Shown: positions 46,639 through 57,079 of the stretch, in pieces | Numbering within the stretch: the first letter of the stretch is position 1 | How the letters are laid out: every line of letters starts with the position of its first letter | Origin: Pseudopithomyces maydicus | Lineage: Eukaryota > Ascomycota > Dothideomycetes > Pleosporales > Didymosphaeriaceae | Assembly (NCBI GenBank): GCA_026873275.1 | Contig: JANTUC010000011.1 | Coordinates: 1,550,001 to 1,614,000 of the forward strand | DNA: 64,000 bases | Direction of reading: 5' to 3' | Notes under the pieces: model-generated | The model's database searches: none | What the model saw: only the letters and a program-made list of their open reading frames with translations | What the model was told of the DNA's origin: nothing | Translations under genes and position numbers: made by a program

Positions 46639-48149
46639 TTAGAAGAGAGCCGCAACCAACAGAACACCTGCAACCATCAAACCGCGCGACACGGCAAGCA
46701 CACCGGCCGCACCATCGTGATCAGCAGGGTTCGCGCCTCCGCTAGTCTCGGGAGCATTTCCGGTCGGGTTGCCAGTCGTCGTGCCGTTGCCGTTGCCGCT
46801 GCTGCTGCTCGACTGAGTGGCCGGTGCCTTCGCATCCTTGACCAGCAATCCTTGGACAACAGCCAGCGCGCTGAAAGCCTCTCCCAGGCCATTGCTGTCA
46901 TCTCTGTCGTCGGTCCACCACTTGAATTTGCAGTCTACATTGTCATTGTTGGTCTTGCATCCCTTCGCTGCGCTTTCAGCGGAGTTTTCCAGGGTGGTAG
47001 AGACGGCGTCGGAAATGAACGGCGCAGAGACAGCAGCGCGGGCGAGCGAGCGCACGGCAAGACCCTTGAACGCGCGCTGGTCGGTGTTGCACTTTCCATT
47101 CAGCTCGCAGGCGACTTCGTAGAGAACTTTGTTTTTCACGAAAGCTTTGGATGTGACGTTGACGAGGCCAGTGACGGCTTTCTTCCAATCGTCGTTTCCG
47201 TCCTTTCCTTCGGTCTGCATAGGTTAGATGACATCCTAGTCCATATAGTCCCCACGTGGATCCACATAGATGAAAGGAGTATGAGAAATACGTACCAGGT
47301 TGAACATGAGCGCCGCGGTCTCGGTAAAGATACCGTTGTTGCTCGTCCATTGTACTTGGTCAATCTTAGTGCAATCCTTGACCGAATCAGCGCCATCGTA
47401 AACATGGAAACCGTCATCCACGAAGCCAATATCCTGCGTCCATTTGAAAACCTTTTGCGCCCAATCCGAGTACGTAGAGTTGCCGGTGAACTTTGCAAGG
47501 CGAGCGGAGAGCAACATAAATTGACCCTGCGAAACAGTGTTCTTATAGGTGTAACCATTGTTGAACTGGAAGATCTGCCAGTGGAAACCACCATGGCAGC
47601 TTTCTTCATCCCAACGTCGGACCTGAGAATTCCAAACGTTCTTGGCCAGGTCAATCCAGGTCCGATTTCCGAGCTTGGATGTGGGGAAATCGTGTTCAGC
47701 GGCTGACATGGCAGCAAGCCCCCAGTAACTTTGGTCATCATTGCCTATGCTCCTGGTCTGGTTCTTGGGCATGAAGTCGAATTCGGAATCACTTTGATGC
47801 ACCAAAGCCTCTCCAATGAGGTCGTCGAATTGCTTGTCTCCGGTCAAAGCGGAGTAGTCGATCAGAGAGTCGAAAACCGCGCCCCCCTCCCACCAGTAGT
47901 AGGGGTCGCTAAATAAGCCGGGCGTCCTATGTTTCTTCAACCCATCATTGTAACGTGTAACGATGCCAGCTGCAAGAGTTTTGGCGACGTCCTTGACAGA
48001 TTCTATATTTGTCAGACCACGCTAGCTGCCATGTGCGAACCCCTGAGTGTTGCCTACATACTCTCGTCCTTTACATCGAGATCGATGGCTGCACCAGAGT
48101 GCACAAAAAGAGAAGTAGCGAGCGACAGAGAAAGAAAAGACACAAACAT
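46639..48149 (-). CDS. GPI-anchored alpha-1,6-mannanase-like enzyme, GH76 (DCW1/DFG5 type)
   Basis: Cell-wall enzyme thought to transfer GPI-anchored proteins onto wall glucan through their mannose core. 456 residues. Exons are 48149-48062 (signal peptide FVSFLSLSLATSLF), 48002-47296 and 47214-46639; introns of 59 nt (GTATGT donor) and 81 nt (GTACGT donor). The family core is present: YYWWEGGAVFDSLIDY, the catalytic Asp pair in SIGNDDQSYWGLAAM, GGFHWQIFQFNNGYTYKN and a cysteine pattern near CKFKWW. The C-terminus has a Ser/Gly/Thr linker followed by a hydrophobic tail (GVLAVSRGLMVAGVLLVAAL), the GPI attachment signal. The frame is intact. Confidence 0.93.
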
Positions 48150-48629
48150 TGCGCCGAAAAAATTATTGCTTAACGAGTGATGGGCGGCTGTAATCCGGAG
48201 AGTGAAAGGTTCTTGTAGACTTTGCTTCGCGTCCTTGGCGCGTATCCGAACTCCGCGCTATGATTTAGGCCCCCATCTCCTCTCATGCCAATGAGCGTTG
48301 GCTCCGAGAATAGCATATTGCCAAGGCGCCCAATAACCGTGTTGGCTGACTACCGCAGTCAAGGGTAAGCTTTTCATACGGGCCCGTTACGTACGACACT
48401 TTCTTACCGGATTACTATGTTGTTCATTTACGCATTTTTGTTCTTAAAAAGGTAATAATTTATTATTCCGTCCCTTGACCTTAGTGGAAATTCCAATTTC
48501 AAAGTAATTCTGCACGTAAAGATGTGAAGGTCTGAAGTTTCAAGATTCTACACGGGTCTCGCATAAACGGACCCACATGAAAAGCTTACCTTTGATACAG
48601 TACACTGAATGCCGTCCTTCAGGATTCGT
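48150..48629. promoter_or_regulatory. GH76 promoter region
   Basis: 480 bp between two minus-strand genes. It includes an AT-rich patch at about 48440-48470. No coding signal. Confidence 0.4.
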
Positions 48630-49886
48630 TCAGGATAAATGCTTTCGTAATTTGTCCATTAGTGCGTCGGCAATGTCCTTAGCGAAGCTGGCATCGTTAA
48701 TGGTACGCGCGTCTTCTCTGACGAGAATGCCACTTCCAGCAAGGCCATCTTTGATGGCACAAAACATGGCCTCATCGGCCACGGCATCTTCAAACGGGGC
48801 ACCCGGCGTTGCAATCATACTGATGCCTCCCTTAGGCAGCCATACCTCGATCATGTCCGGATCGCGAGCATGTTGTTTCAACTGAGTGGTGAGAAAACGC
48901 CCGACTTCAGTTGCCTCTTTCTCAGATGTTCGCATCAGCGTAACCATTGGATTGTGCTCGTACAACTTGCGACCACTGTAGCGTTCCGGGACTGTGTTCT
49001 TCGGCCCAAAGTTGGTCATGTCCGTGGCGCCCACTGAAACGATGTTGGGTATGCCTGCTTGCGCGGCTGCTTCTAGGCGATGCTCGCCTGCGCTCATTAC
49101 TCCGCCAGTCAGGTGGTCGCACACCTCTGTAGTAGTGAGGTCCAGCACTGCGTCTAGCGCACCTTCACGCACAAGTCGCTCCATCGCCTTCCCTCCGTGG
49201 CCTGTCGCATGGAATACGTAGGTCTCGACGTCATAACTTGACTCGAGATGTTTGCGTATCACATCCACAGCTGGCGTAGTGACGCCGAACATTGTGATTC
49301 CTACTCTGGTTTTGGAAGTAGCTGGTTTTGCTGTCCGCAGCGAGGCATACGAGCATGCCATGCCTGCGATGGCCGCAGCTGCGTTATTGAGAACGCCTCG
49401 CAGTACCTGGTTCAGGCCCGCAATATCGACCACCGAGTACATCAATGTAATGTCCGTCTCTTCCACTATGGGGCCGGTATCCCCACTTGCGATCGTGGAC
49501 ACGATCAACTTGGGAAATCCAATAGGCAGTGCATCTCTCATGACGGTAGCAGCGAGCGATGTTCCACCCGATCCCCCGGCTGATATAATGCCGTCAATGA
49601 AGGTCCCATCGAAGCTGTCGAACAGTTCTTTCACCAGCTTTGTTGCGCAACCTGCCATCACCTTGATTACCTCGCCGCGCGGGAGATCATCCACTGCCTT
49701 CCCATTACCATATTTCTCGATTAACTTATTATGTGTGAAGTCGATAGCGTCGTGTTCGGTTTGTTGCCGCCCGACATCGATTAATGTGACGCCAACATTA
49801 GGGTCAGCTTCCTCGATGGCTCCATGCAAGAAGAGCAACTCATCCAGCTTCGTATCGCAAGTCCCCAGAAGAACCACGTGCACCAT
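48630..49886 (-). CDS. UPF0261 / Tm-1 N-terminal-like ATP-binding protein
   Basis: 418 residues. The start is the ATG at 49886 (MVHVVLLGTCDTKLDEL); the codons just upstream lack an ATG. Two Rossmann-like halves are visible: VVLLGTCDTK at the start, GIISAGGSGGTSLAA (glycine-rich nucleotide loop, about residues 105-120), VDIAGLNQVLRGVLNNAAAA, then VGITMFGVTTPAVD and VFHATGHGGKAMERL, and the C-terminal WLPKGGISMIATPGAPF. This matches the N-terminal half of the tomato Tm-1 protein and stand-alone bacterial UPF0261 proteins. The native biochemical role in fungi is not established. It is divergent, with 170 bp between start codons, from a gene matching the C-terminal half of Tm-1. Confidence 0.9.
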   Translation of the reverse strand: MVHVVLLGTCDTKLDELLFLHGAIEEADPNVGVTLIDVGRQQTEHDAIDFTHNKLIEKYGNGKAVDDLPRGEVIKVMAGCATKLVKELFDSFDGTFIDGIISAGGSGGTSLAATVMRDALPIGFPKLIVSTIASGDTGPIVEETDITLMYSVVDIAGLNQVLRGVLNNAAAAIAGMACSYASLRTAKPATSKTRVGITMFGVTTPAVDVIRKHLESSYDVETYVFHATGHGGKAMERLVREGALDAVLDLTTTEVCDHLTGGVMSAGEHRLEAAAQAGIPNIVSVGATDMTNFGPKNTVPERYSGRKLYEHNPMVTLMRTSEKEATEVGRFLTTQLKQHARDPDMIEVWLPKGGISMIATPGAPFEDAVADEAMFCAIKDGLAGSGILVREDARTINDASFAKDIADALMDKLRKHLS

Positions 49887-49977
49887 GATGGTATTGTCCA
49901 AAGAGTTTCAAAACGTCTGATGATCGTGGAATCCGTCACCCACGCGTCGCGTCCAGGTGCCCCGCATGTTGACCTGA

Positions 49978-49985
49978 TGACGTCA
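49978..49985. promoter_or_regulatory. CRE-like palindrome TGACGTCA
   Basis: A perfect 8-bp ATF/CREB-type bZIP site in the middle of the 170-bp bidirectional promoter between the two Tm-1-half genes. It is a candidate for joint control of both. Confidence 0.45.
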
Positions 49986-50056
49986 GCAGCTCTCGTATTG
50001 AGTATGTATGTACATGGGTAGCGAACGCCAACGAAGCATAGCATTTCTGGCACAAC

Positions 50057-50947
50057 ATGGCGCCCCCAAACAACAGGAAAGAGATATTGCAGAATCTGCG
50101 CAAGTCGATCGCCGATGGCGTCGCCATTGTGGGTGCCGGTGCTGGCATCGGCTTGTCTGCAAAATTCATCGAGCAAGGCGGCGGCGACCTCATCATCATT
50201 TACAACAGCGGCCGGTTTCGCATGGCGGGCAGAGGCTCCTTGGCTGGCCTGATGCCGTATGGAAATGCAAATGATGTCGTTCTGGACATGGTAAATAACG
50301 TCGCGTATTCGTTTCATGTAAAAATTGACCCGGTGTGCCAGGCAAATGAAGTACTCCCAGTAGTTAAAAGGACGCCTGTTCTGGCTGGAGTATGCGCCAG
50401 CGACCCCTTTCGCGACATAGAGCGCTTCTTGAAACAGCTCAAGGACCTAGGATTCGCTGGAATCCAGAACTTCCCTACCGTTGGCCTGATCGACGGCCAG
50501 TTCCGACAAAATCTCGAAGAGACGGGCATGGGCTACGACGCAGAGGTCGAACTTGTGAAAAAGGCGCGTGAACTAGACCTCATCACGACACCCTACGTTT
50601 TCAACGTGGGAGAAGCGAGGAAGATGAGCGAGGCAGGCGCCGATATTATTGTTGCGCACATGGGATTGACGACGTCGGGGTCGATCGGTGCGACGAGCGG
50701 GAAAAGCTTGGATGACTGTGTGAAGTTGATCCAAGAGATTAGGGATGAGGCGACCAAGATCAAGGAGGATGTGATTGTTTTGTGCCACGGGGGACCTGTC
50801 GCCGCTCCTGAAGACGCAGAATACGTCATGTCAAGGACCAAGGGTGTGCATGGATTCTACGGCGCAAGCTCGATGGAACGATTGCCCGTCGAGGAGGCGA
50901 TCACCAACATCACGAAGACATTTAAGAATTTGAAGCCAAGCTCATAG
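50057..50947 (+). CDS. Phosphoenolpyruvate hydrolase-like TIM-barrel protein (Tm-1 C-terminal-like)
   Basis: 296 residues, no intron. Starts MAPPNNRKEILQNLRKSI. TIM-barrel strands and loops of the PEP-hydrolase-like family are visible: AIVGAGAGIGLSAKFIEQGG, DLIIIYNSGRFRMAGRGSLA, VLAGVCASDPFRD, GFAGIQNFPTVGLIDG, ADIIVAHMGLTTSGSIGA, DVIVLCHGGPVAAPEDAEYV and HGFYGASSMERLPVE. It corresponds to the C-terminal half of plant Tm-1. Pairing with the UPF0261 gene on a shared promoter supports a joint function of the two proteins; the reaction is unknown. The frame is intact. Confidence 0.92.
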   Translation: MAPPNNRKEILQNLRKSIADGVAIVGAGAGIGLSAKFIEQGGGDLIIIYNSGRFRMAGRGSLAGLMPYGNANDVVLDMVNNVAYSFHVKIDPVCQANEVLPVVKRTPVLAGVCASDPFRDIERFLKQLKDLGFAGIQNFPTVGLIDGQFRQNLEETGMGYDAEVELVKKARELDLITTPYVFNVGEARKMSEAGADIIVAHMGLTTSGSIGATSGKSLDDCVKLIQEIRDEATKIKEDVIVLCHGGPVAAPEDAEYVMSRTKGVHGFYGASSMERLPVEEAITNITKTFKNLKPSS

Positions 50948-51054
50948 ATGACTAAATAAACCCTGGTGTCAGTTCTTAGAACTCGCTCATGCTCATGAGG
51001 CTTTCCTCATGCATCACAATGTACCCTGCGTTTAGATACAACCGAACCGTTCAC

Positions 51055-51998
51055 TCATCCTTTCCAAACGCTAGGCCCAGGCATCTTGTACCCAGGCAAA
51101 TAGCTCCCAAATCCGTTCGCCAAGTACTCCTCCACCATATCACCAGGCACCGGAAAGCTCACAGTTGGCCCCGGCTCCGTCGTCGCGCCACGCTCCCCTA
51201 CGATTTCCACCTGAGCGCATCCCGCATAAAACTGGCTACTATTCCCACCACGCGGATAGACAGAGTCCATACGCAGCAGATAGAATCATGGTGGCGTAAG
51301 TACCGGAATCGTAAAGTTGTACTACACATGTGCATGTGGGGCGTAAGCATGTATACCTTAACCGGATAGATTGCATCCGGAACGCACCTCGCTGAACTGA
51401 ACACCCACCAGTTCTTCGGTCGTGTACCAGCGCTCCTTCGTAGTGGGGCCTCTCTCCGCTATCTTGAAGAATTTCCCGTCGCTGCCGTCCCAGCGCTGGA
51501 GTCCTTCTTTGGTTTGCACGGGGCTGCGCGCGAGGTAGGCTTGGAGTGGGCCGTCGTGTAGGACTAGGTAGGTCATTCCAGTCTAGTCATATGAATAAGA
51601 TGTCAAATTCCTTTTATAAACCATGGCTGTTCAACAGACGTACGCCTTTGAGCCAGAAGTTTGGCCTAAAGCCCACTTTGCTGCCGGCAACGATGGTGGC
51701 GACGGAGGTATCGACCCCGGAGACGGTTGCATTGCGACCGCATCGAATGTCCTCTGAAAGGAGGTCTTTCGCGTAGAAAGGAGGGTAGCTCGGTCCGGTA
51801 CCGGCGTGTGTCTCATCTGAGACGCGTCGCGTGTATAGGAAGGATGGTGAGAAGGTGTTGTTGACTAAAAGGTACGGGAAGTTGTCTAGATGGCATAAGA
51901 TGTTTGTCCAGAAGCTGGGAAGAGAGATCAGGATTACAATGAGCAGTCGTGAATGGGGTTAGAATAGCAAAAGCTCTAAGGAAAAAGATGGGCTTCAT
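51055..51998 (-). pseudogene. AA9-type lytic polysaccharide monooxygenase gene with an in-frame stop
   Basis: Secreted copper enzyme family that oxidatively cleaves cellulose and related glycans. Four exons can be joined: 51998-51938, 51885-51644, 51582-51388 and 51321-51055 (introns of 52, 61 and 66 nt; donors GTAATC, GTACGT, GTGCGT). The signal peptide KPIFFLRAFAILTPFTTA is followed by the expected N-terminal copper-binding His (HYNFPYLLVNNTF). Then come DLLSEDIRCGRNA, the second His in LVLHDGPLQAYLA, WYTTEELVG, the Gln/Tyr motif in SSQFYAGCAQVEI and the end GPSVWKG. In the last exon a TGA (51288-51286) falls in frame between the conserved TPP and FYLLRMDS. No alternative splice removing it is evident. 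It is therefore probably a recent pseudogene, or a base-call error. Without the stop it would be about 255 residues. Confidence 0.75.
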
Positions 51999-53502
51999 GG
52001 TGTCAGTAGGATTAAAACGCTTTTGAGAAGGTAGATTCAATGTACTAAAGAGTTGAGAATAAGAGGCGGTAGCAAGGAGTTCATATCTATTTGTGTATAT
52101 GCGGGATATAATAAGATACACAGAAAAATAGTAGATAATCGAATGAAGACAAAATTACTTTATACTCGCACGAGAGTCAATAATTTCGAGTTTTCACGTA
52201 ATGATAGTTTGCTGCAAACCGCATTTCTCTTCACCGATGATGTGAAAAGTTTCTGAATCTTACATTTAATAAAGGTAATTATTATGTTCAAGAGCAAAAC
52301 AAAATTAGAGTGTTCAATATACTTGTTTAAGAACTTACATTGCATCGATATTTACAGGTAAAAAGTGTTTTAATCACAAAGACAAGGTCACCTGCTCATG
52401 ATCATCAGTGCTGACTCGAATAAACAGGAAGTATAGGAAACAATTTTATAGCAATAAACGAGGCCGTATCTCGCTTTTCTATAAGAGACAGAACATCACC
52501 ATCATATGCAGCTCGTGGGGCAGCAAAAATTTATTGTATAAAATGGCCTGGTATTTCGGCAATTAAGGACTTGGGAATCCTAGAGAAGCATAATTTTAAT
52601 ATATTGACCACTTACAAGAAGATAAAAAGACCTGTGTGCGAAATACTGTCATAAGTCGACAATGGGGATTTCGGCGGCCGGCTCAATAGCTACAAAGAAG
52701 CAGTAGGGAAGAATCAATATAGAGCTAATTCTATGCAATTGCTGTGGTCAGGGCTACCTTTGGTTAAGTCTAGGTACAATTTTAATTCCGTAGAATATTC
52801 GTTTCTCTGAACAAAACATATGAGCAATTTTACAAACATATCAGTGGAAGATGCACTAGAGATAAATAAATTGTGAAAATGTTTCTAAAGGTTTGAATCA
52901 GCTTCTTCATTGTTCACTAATAATTCGAAAGCAATCACGTGGTATATATATTAAGCACTGGATAGAGACCATATATCACTAGTGGCAAATGATTATATGA
53001 ATTAAGACTAATACTATCGAGGCTGACGAACTAGTAGCTGGTTAGAAGTCGTTTATATATCCACAAAAAACTCTATCAGTAAGCCAAATACATATTATGT
53101 TCCCTCGGCTGAACCTCGGCAACGTTAAAGGGCCACCCCCTTCACGATGAACACGATCACGTGACCTTGCGACCACAAACGCGACGCGCTAATAAACACT
53201 CGATATTATCACTGTTGACACACCTGCCCTTTTTCCAAAACATCAAAACACCAAAACAGCTCTTGGGCACACTCTGACCGAACAATACTTTGACCAAGCG
53301 TGCTACCAGCACATCTTCGACCATCTGCCCGCTGTGAACAACATCTTCCAGCCTGTTAGCTACGGTACGATTATTCCCAAATAGTTCCAGTTGTTCGAAG
53401 CTCAGGAGAGACTAACACATGCTAGAAAGCCCAGCTACCTGAGATACCGAAGAGCGATCACCCTTTAGTCGTGCAAAACAGATACGACAAGAATAGGCAG
53501 AG
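51999..53502. other. AT-rich gene-free region
   Basis: From about 52050 to 53100 the base composition is visibly AT-rich, with stops in all frames and no open frame over about 70 codons. No terminal repeats or transposase fragments are recognised. It may be an old, mutated repeat (for instance RIP-affected), but no element can be named. The segment 53150-53502 returns to normal composition and should hold the promoter and 5' UTR of the next gene. Confidence 0.5.
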
Positions 53503-54438
53503 ATGGCTTTTAGGCGTAGCAACACCTCCTTCGAGTTTGAGGGCTACCATCTGGGGGACCCTGTTGAAAGGAACACCATCAGCTACGGTATGTATATATA
53601 CAGGAACAGGGTCTTCTTTGGAGATAACCCTGACTAATTGCCACAGTAGACAGCAACTTGGACTCGGACTCAGACTCGGACTCAGTCTCAGACAACGACT
53701 CGGCTGCAGACAACGACTCGGCTGCAGAAAACGACTCGGTTCCAGACAGCGAATCGGCTTCAAATGGCGAAGCAAGCATCGACGAACACGAAAGTGTCAT
53801 GAAGAGCATTGAAGGTAAGAGTTCTTGGGGCAGAATTCGTTTTTCATTGAAAGGCTCAAAATTGATCAGTTTTCGTCACAGAGAGTGCCATGATGGAAGA
53901 AGATGCTGCGTTGGACGATACCGACTACCTACCACGAGGAGCGGGGTCAAAGACAAAGAAGAAGACAGCGGGAAAGAGGCCCAAGAAGAAACAGGACACC
54001 TGGCCTACACACTATGCCAACAGTCTCCCCCAATCAGCTCTTATGACCGACTCTGACCTGACGGCGAGCGCTCGACTCGATCTGCAAGCCATCCGTCGTC
54101 GGATCGAAGCCCAGATCACGTCATCTGATGAGTCCGACCAGGAAATCTCGGAAGAAGGGTTCGAATACGTCCTCGACAGTGAAGATCAGCCCTTGTTCTC
54201 TGTTAGTGTTCAACAGCTGATCTACAGCATCGTGGACACCGCTATTCGAGGGCGTCAGTTGAGGAGTCTTCCCGTTGCTGAGAGTGGAGACCGACGATTC
54301 CAGGTTGTGCAGGAGTACATAGAATTACGTTTCATGCTAAGGGATGAGCTCGAAGCTGCGTTGGATTTGGAGGATGGAGTTGACTGCTCAGCTGTCGCTC
54401 AAAGGCTCGTGGTAGAGGAGTTCCCACTTGATTGGTGA
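53503..54438 (+). CDS. Unknown protein, tandem family member A
   Basis: 269 residues from exons 53503-53587, 53647-53814 and 53882-54438 (introns of 59 and 67 nt, donors GTATGT and GTAAGA). I do not recognise it. The N-terminus is followed by a long acidic Asp/Ser repeat (DSDSDSDSVSDNDSAADNDS), then a lysine-rich stretch (KTKKKTAGKRPKKKQDTW) that could bind DNA or act as a nuclear signal, and a helix (ARLDLQAIRRRIEAQI). The C-terminal 85 residues, with QPLFSVSVQQLIYSIVD, MLRDELEAAL and AQRLVVEEFPLDW, match the ends of the three following genes in pattern. There is no signal peptide or membrane segment. Confidence 0.75.
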
Positions 54439-55192
54439 CATGTTAGTCTGAGCTCCACCGAATACATACGAGCTGCATCGTGGAAACACTCTTCTGAAAA
54501 TGGTTACTTCTCTTGAAAGCATGTTATTCCATACAGTCAAAAATTGGGGGTACTCCGTCCCGTTCCAACTTGATCTCTTTTATAGATGGTAGCATTTTGC
54601 GTGTCATGGTTGATAACAAGGGCTCAATGCAGCATATAATGATAGTTGGTCACAGTGGTTGAGTTGATGCAATGTATGGAAAAGTTCAAACGCGTGCTAA
54701 GTCTACGTCTATCAAGGGAAGGTGCAATCAGTGTCATACATAAGAAGTGAGGTTGTTTTCAACCTTGACTGTTCTTAACACCATTACGTGAGCATGGTTA
54801 CTTGAAATTGCCTAGGGGTATATAAATCCCGAGTTCAGTGGCTCATTTGGTTCGCAACCATCACCCGACACTTGTCCACACAACTCACCCTGTCCCAGGC
54901 ATTTCCACAGGATTTTAGTACTTGAGCCTAGTCACGACTCTACAATATTCTGGTAAGGATCTACGTCATATCAATGAGCATCTACCAACAAGTGATCTAG
55001 TATTTCAAAGTCATCTCAAAGACGCGCTCCTTCGGCGATCTGAGTACGCGCGCTCCAAACCTTTTAACTGACAAGGACCATTAAGAGGTGACAAACATCG
55101 CAACCCAGTAGGTATAAAATATCTCTGTTCAGAACTTCTCAGGTTATTGGTGGTTGTGGCCAGATATTATAGAGCCTTACTACTTGAACAAT
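54439..55192. other. Spacer between family members A and B
   Basis: AT-rich 3' flank of A, then a promoter for B with a TATA box at 54819-54827. No gene is seen. Confidence 0.45.
54819..54827 (+). promoter_or_regulatory. TATA box upstream of family member B
   Basis: TATATAAAT about 370 bp before the B start codon. The distance implies a 5' UTR of roughly 340 nt, or a 5' UTR intron. Confidence 0.4.
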
Positions 55193-56407
55193 ATGTCTGG
55201 TGATCGTTTGCGGAGCCGAAAGCGCGCTGCTTCAAACAGTGAACCCGAGTCGCCCCCACAGAAGAAGCTCGCTGTTCACGCCGACTTAGTATGGTCGGGA
55301 GGTCCAGAGGATCGTGCATGGGTTCTTCATTCCACAATTGCGCTGGCTGGCAGCGACGCCAAAAATGGTAAGCAGAACTACTTTTTGCGATTACAACCAA
55401 CTGACAACCCAATAGGGGTCGATGAACCTAGCAATAACCACTTGTGCTCTGCTTGCACGGGAAGTAGGATAGTCCAACAGCCGACTGAAGATAGCAACCT
55501 TCAGACTTCCGATGATGATGCACAGTCAGATGCCATCGACTCCCCAGACGCGTCCACCTCCACTGTGGTAGAGAAGCCTAAGAAGGTCAACAAACAGTTG
55601 ATGACGGTCGAGCAATGGGAAAACCAGGATAGCGTCTACAGCGAGACCACAATGATGTCCAAGGCTGGCAAGAAGGGAATGGAACTTTTCCTTCGCTCAC
55701 AAGGTGTCGACGTCGATCAAGAATTTCCTAGCTCAAAATGGGTTGTGAATGAGAAAGGAGAGAAGATCGCTCGAAACACGGCTTTGATGAAGCGATGCCA
55801 GCAAGTCCAAGGCGATATCATTGCGAAACGCAATGCGAATCGTATTGCAAATGGTGATGCAACCAAGACGAGCAAGGCCAAAAAGGGTACGACTCCTGCC
55901 AATACGCCACCAGCCCCGTCGTCGGATCGCGTCTTGCGCAAAAAGCAGAACGCAGCTCCCCTGCAACTAGATGCTTCAAACGCCAATGCTGCGGCTACGC
56001 AGAATCTTGTGGCTCAAGCAGGCAACAATAGTGCTTCCATGTTGCAAGCTCGGGGAGGCCTCATGCTCATCCGCGGTCAAGCGCTCGAGCAACTCAAGAA
56101 CGCTCACGATCATGACGTTGGAAATTTTGCGGCCATGTTCTTCGCAGATCCGACGAAGCCTATCATCTCAACCTCAGTAGAACGCCTCGTATTCAAGATC
56201 GTAGAATGTGAGCATCGCATCCAGGAATCAGGTGGCATGAGCAACGTGCACGCAGCACCCGACGTCACTGACTTCATAAATGAGCTTCATGGTGACCGAG
56301 CTCGACTCGTATACGAGCTTCAAGGTTCTGTCAAGTGGGACCAGGACGTGGACCCGGTGGTCATGGCTAGCCGTCTCGTCGCCGAGGTGTTTCCTGCTAA
56401 ATTTTAG
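55193..56407 (+). CDS. Unknown protein, tandem family member B
   Basis: About 388 residues (exons 55193-55367 and 55416-56407), or 404 if the 48-nt in-frame intron with a GTAAGC donor is retained. Not a family I recognise. Layout: a basic start (GDRLRSRKRAASNSEPESPP), a disordered acidic stretch, then a lysine patch leading to a central domain shared with member D (WENQDSVYSETTMMSKAGKK, ELFLRSQGVDVDQEFPSSKW). A second basic linker follows (TKTSKAKKGTTPANTPP), and the family C-terminal domain closes it (PIISTSVERLVFKIVE, DRARLVYELQ, ASRLVAEVFPAKF). Nuclear location is suggested by the basic patches only. Confidence 0.78.
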   Translation: MSGDRLRSRKRAASNSEPESPPQKKLAVHADLVWSGGPEDRAWVLHSTIALAGSDAKNGKQNYFLRLQPTDNPIGVDEPSNNHLCSACTGSRIVQQPTEDSNLQTSDDDAQSDAIDSPDASTSTVVEKPKKVNKQLMTVEQWENQDSVYSETTMMSKAGKKGMELFLRSQGVDVDQEFPSSKWVVNEKGEKIARNTALMKRCQQVQGDIIAKRNANRIANGDATKTSKAKKGTTPANTPPAPSSDRVLRKKQNAAPLQLDASNANAAATQNLVAQAGNNSASMLQARGGLMLIRGQALEQLKNAHDHDVGNFAAMFFADPTKPIISTSVERLVFKIVECEHRIQESGGMSNVHAAPDVTDFINELHGDRARLVYELQGSVKWDQDVDPVVMASRLVAEVFPAKF

Positions 56408-56882
56408 GGCGTCTAATTTGTTCGGAAAAGGAAGGGTGGGAGCTTTACAGCTGCTTCTTACTACTTTTTCTTGCTGAACAAGGACATTGATTAGCCAGAC
56501 AGTGTGACATATAATTGTTCATGTGCTCGTCTCCTGGCATGAGGTACAAAGTCAATAGAGAACTTATAGTCAATTTAAACAATTTGTGCCGAAAGAATGA
56601 GTTTGATAGTAGATTGAACAACTTTAAGCTTCTATGTGACTTGAGCAGTATTCCATGTAGTCCACTTTTGGCCTTTCCTACCTTAGACTTCACATAATAT
56701 TTCGGCACAGACCTGGGTAGATAGGAACTGCCAAAGACTGGCTCTGATCTTATTCCGCAGGGAAATCTCATGAATTCAGAAGATTTCTCAGAATGAGGAT
56801 GGGTGGATAGACTAAGCATGATTTCAAATTCGAAGCACCAGACGTCGGAAACCATCACTGTCTTTGCAGACTGTCGGGATCT

Positions 56883-56970
56883 ATGAAGCATAGCTTTTTT
56901 AATATAAATCGCTTTGGAGATATATCATGAAGCATAGCTTTTTTAATATAAATCGCTTTGGAGATATATC
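56883..56970. repeat. Perfect 44-bp tandem duplication
   Basis: Two identical adjacent 44-bp copies (56883-56926 and 56927-56970), each beginning ATGAAGCATAGC and ending GATATATC. Perfect identity implies a recent event or an assembly duplication. Confidence 0.9.
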
Positions 56971-57079
56971 AACAAATTGTACTTCTCATGAAGGATACAG
57001 CGATCAAGATGGTTTTGAGTTAGTTGGGAATGCCCAGGTCTACTAAAATAGGTATCGTGAAGTCCATCATCGATGTTGA

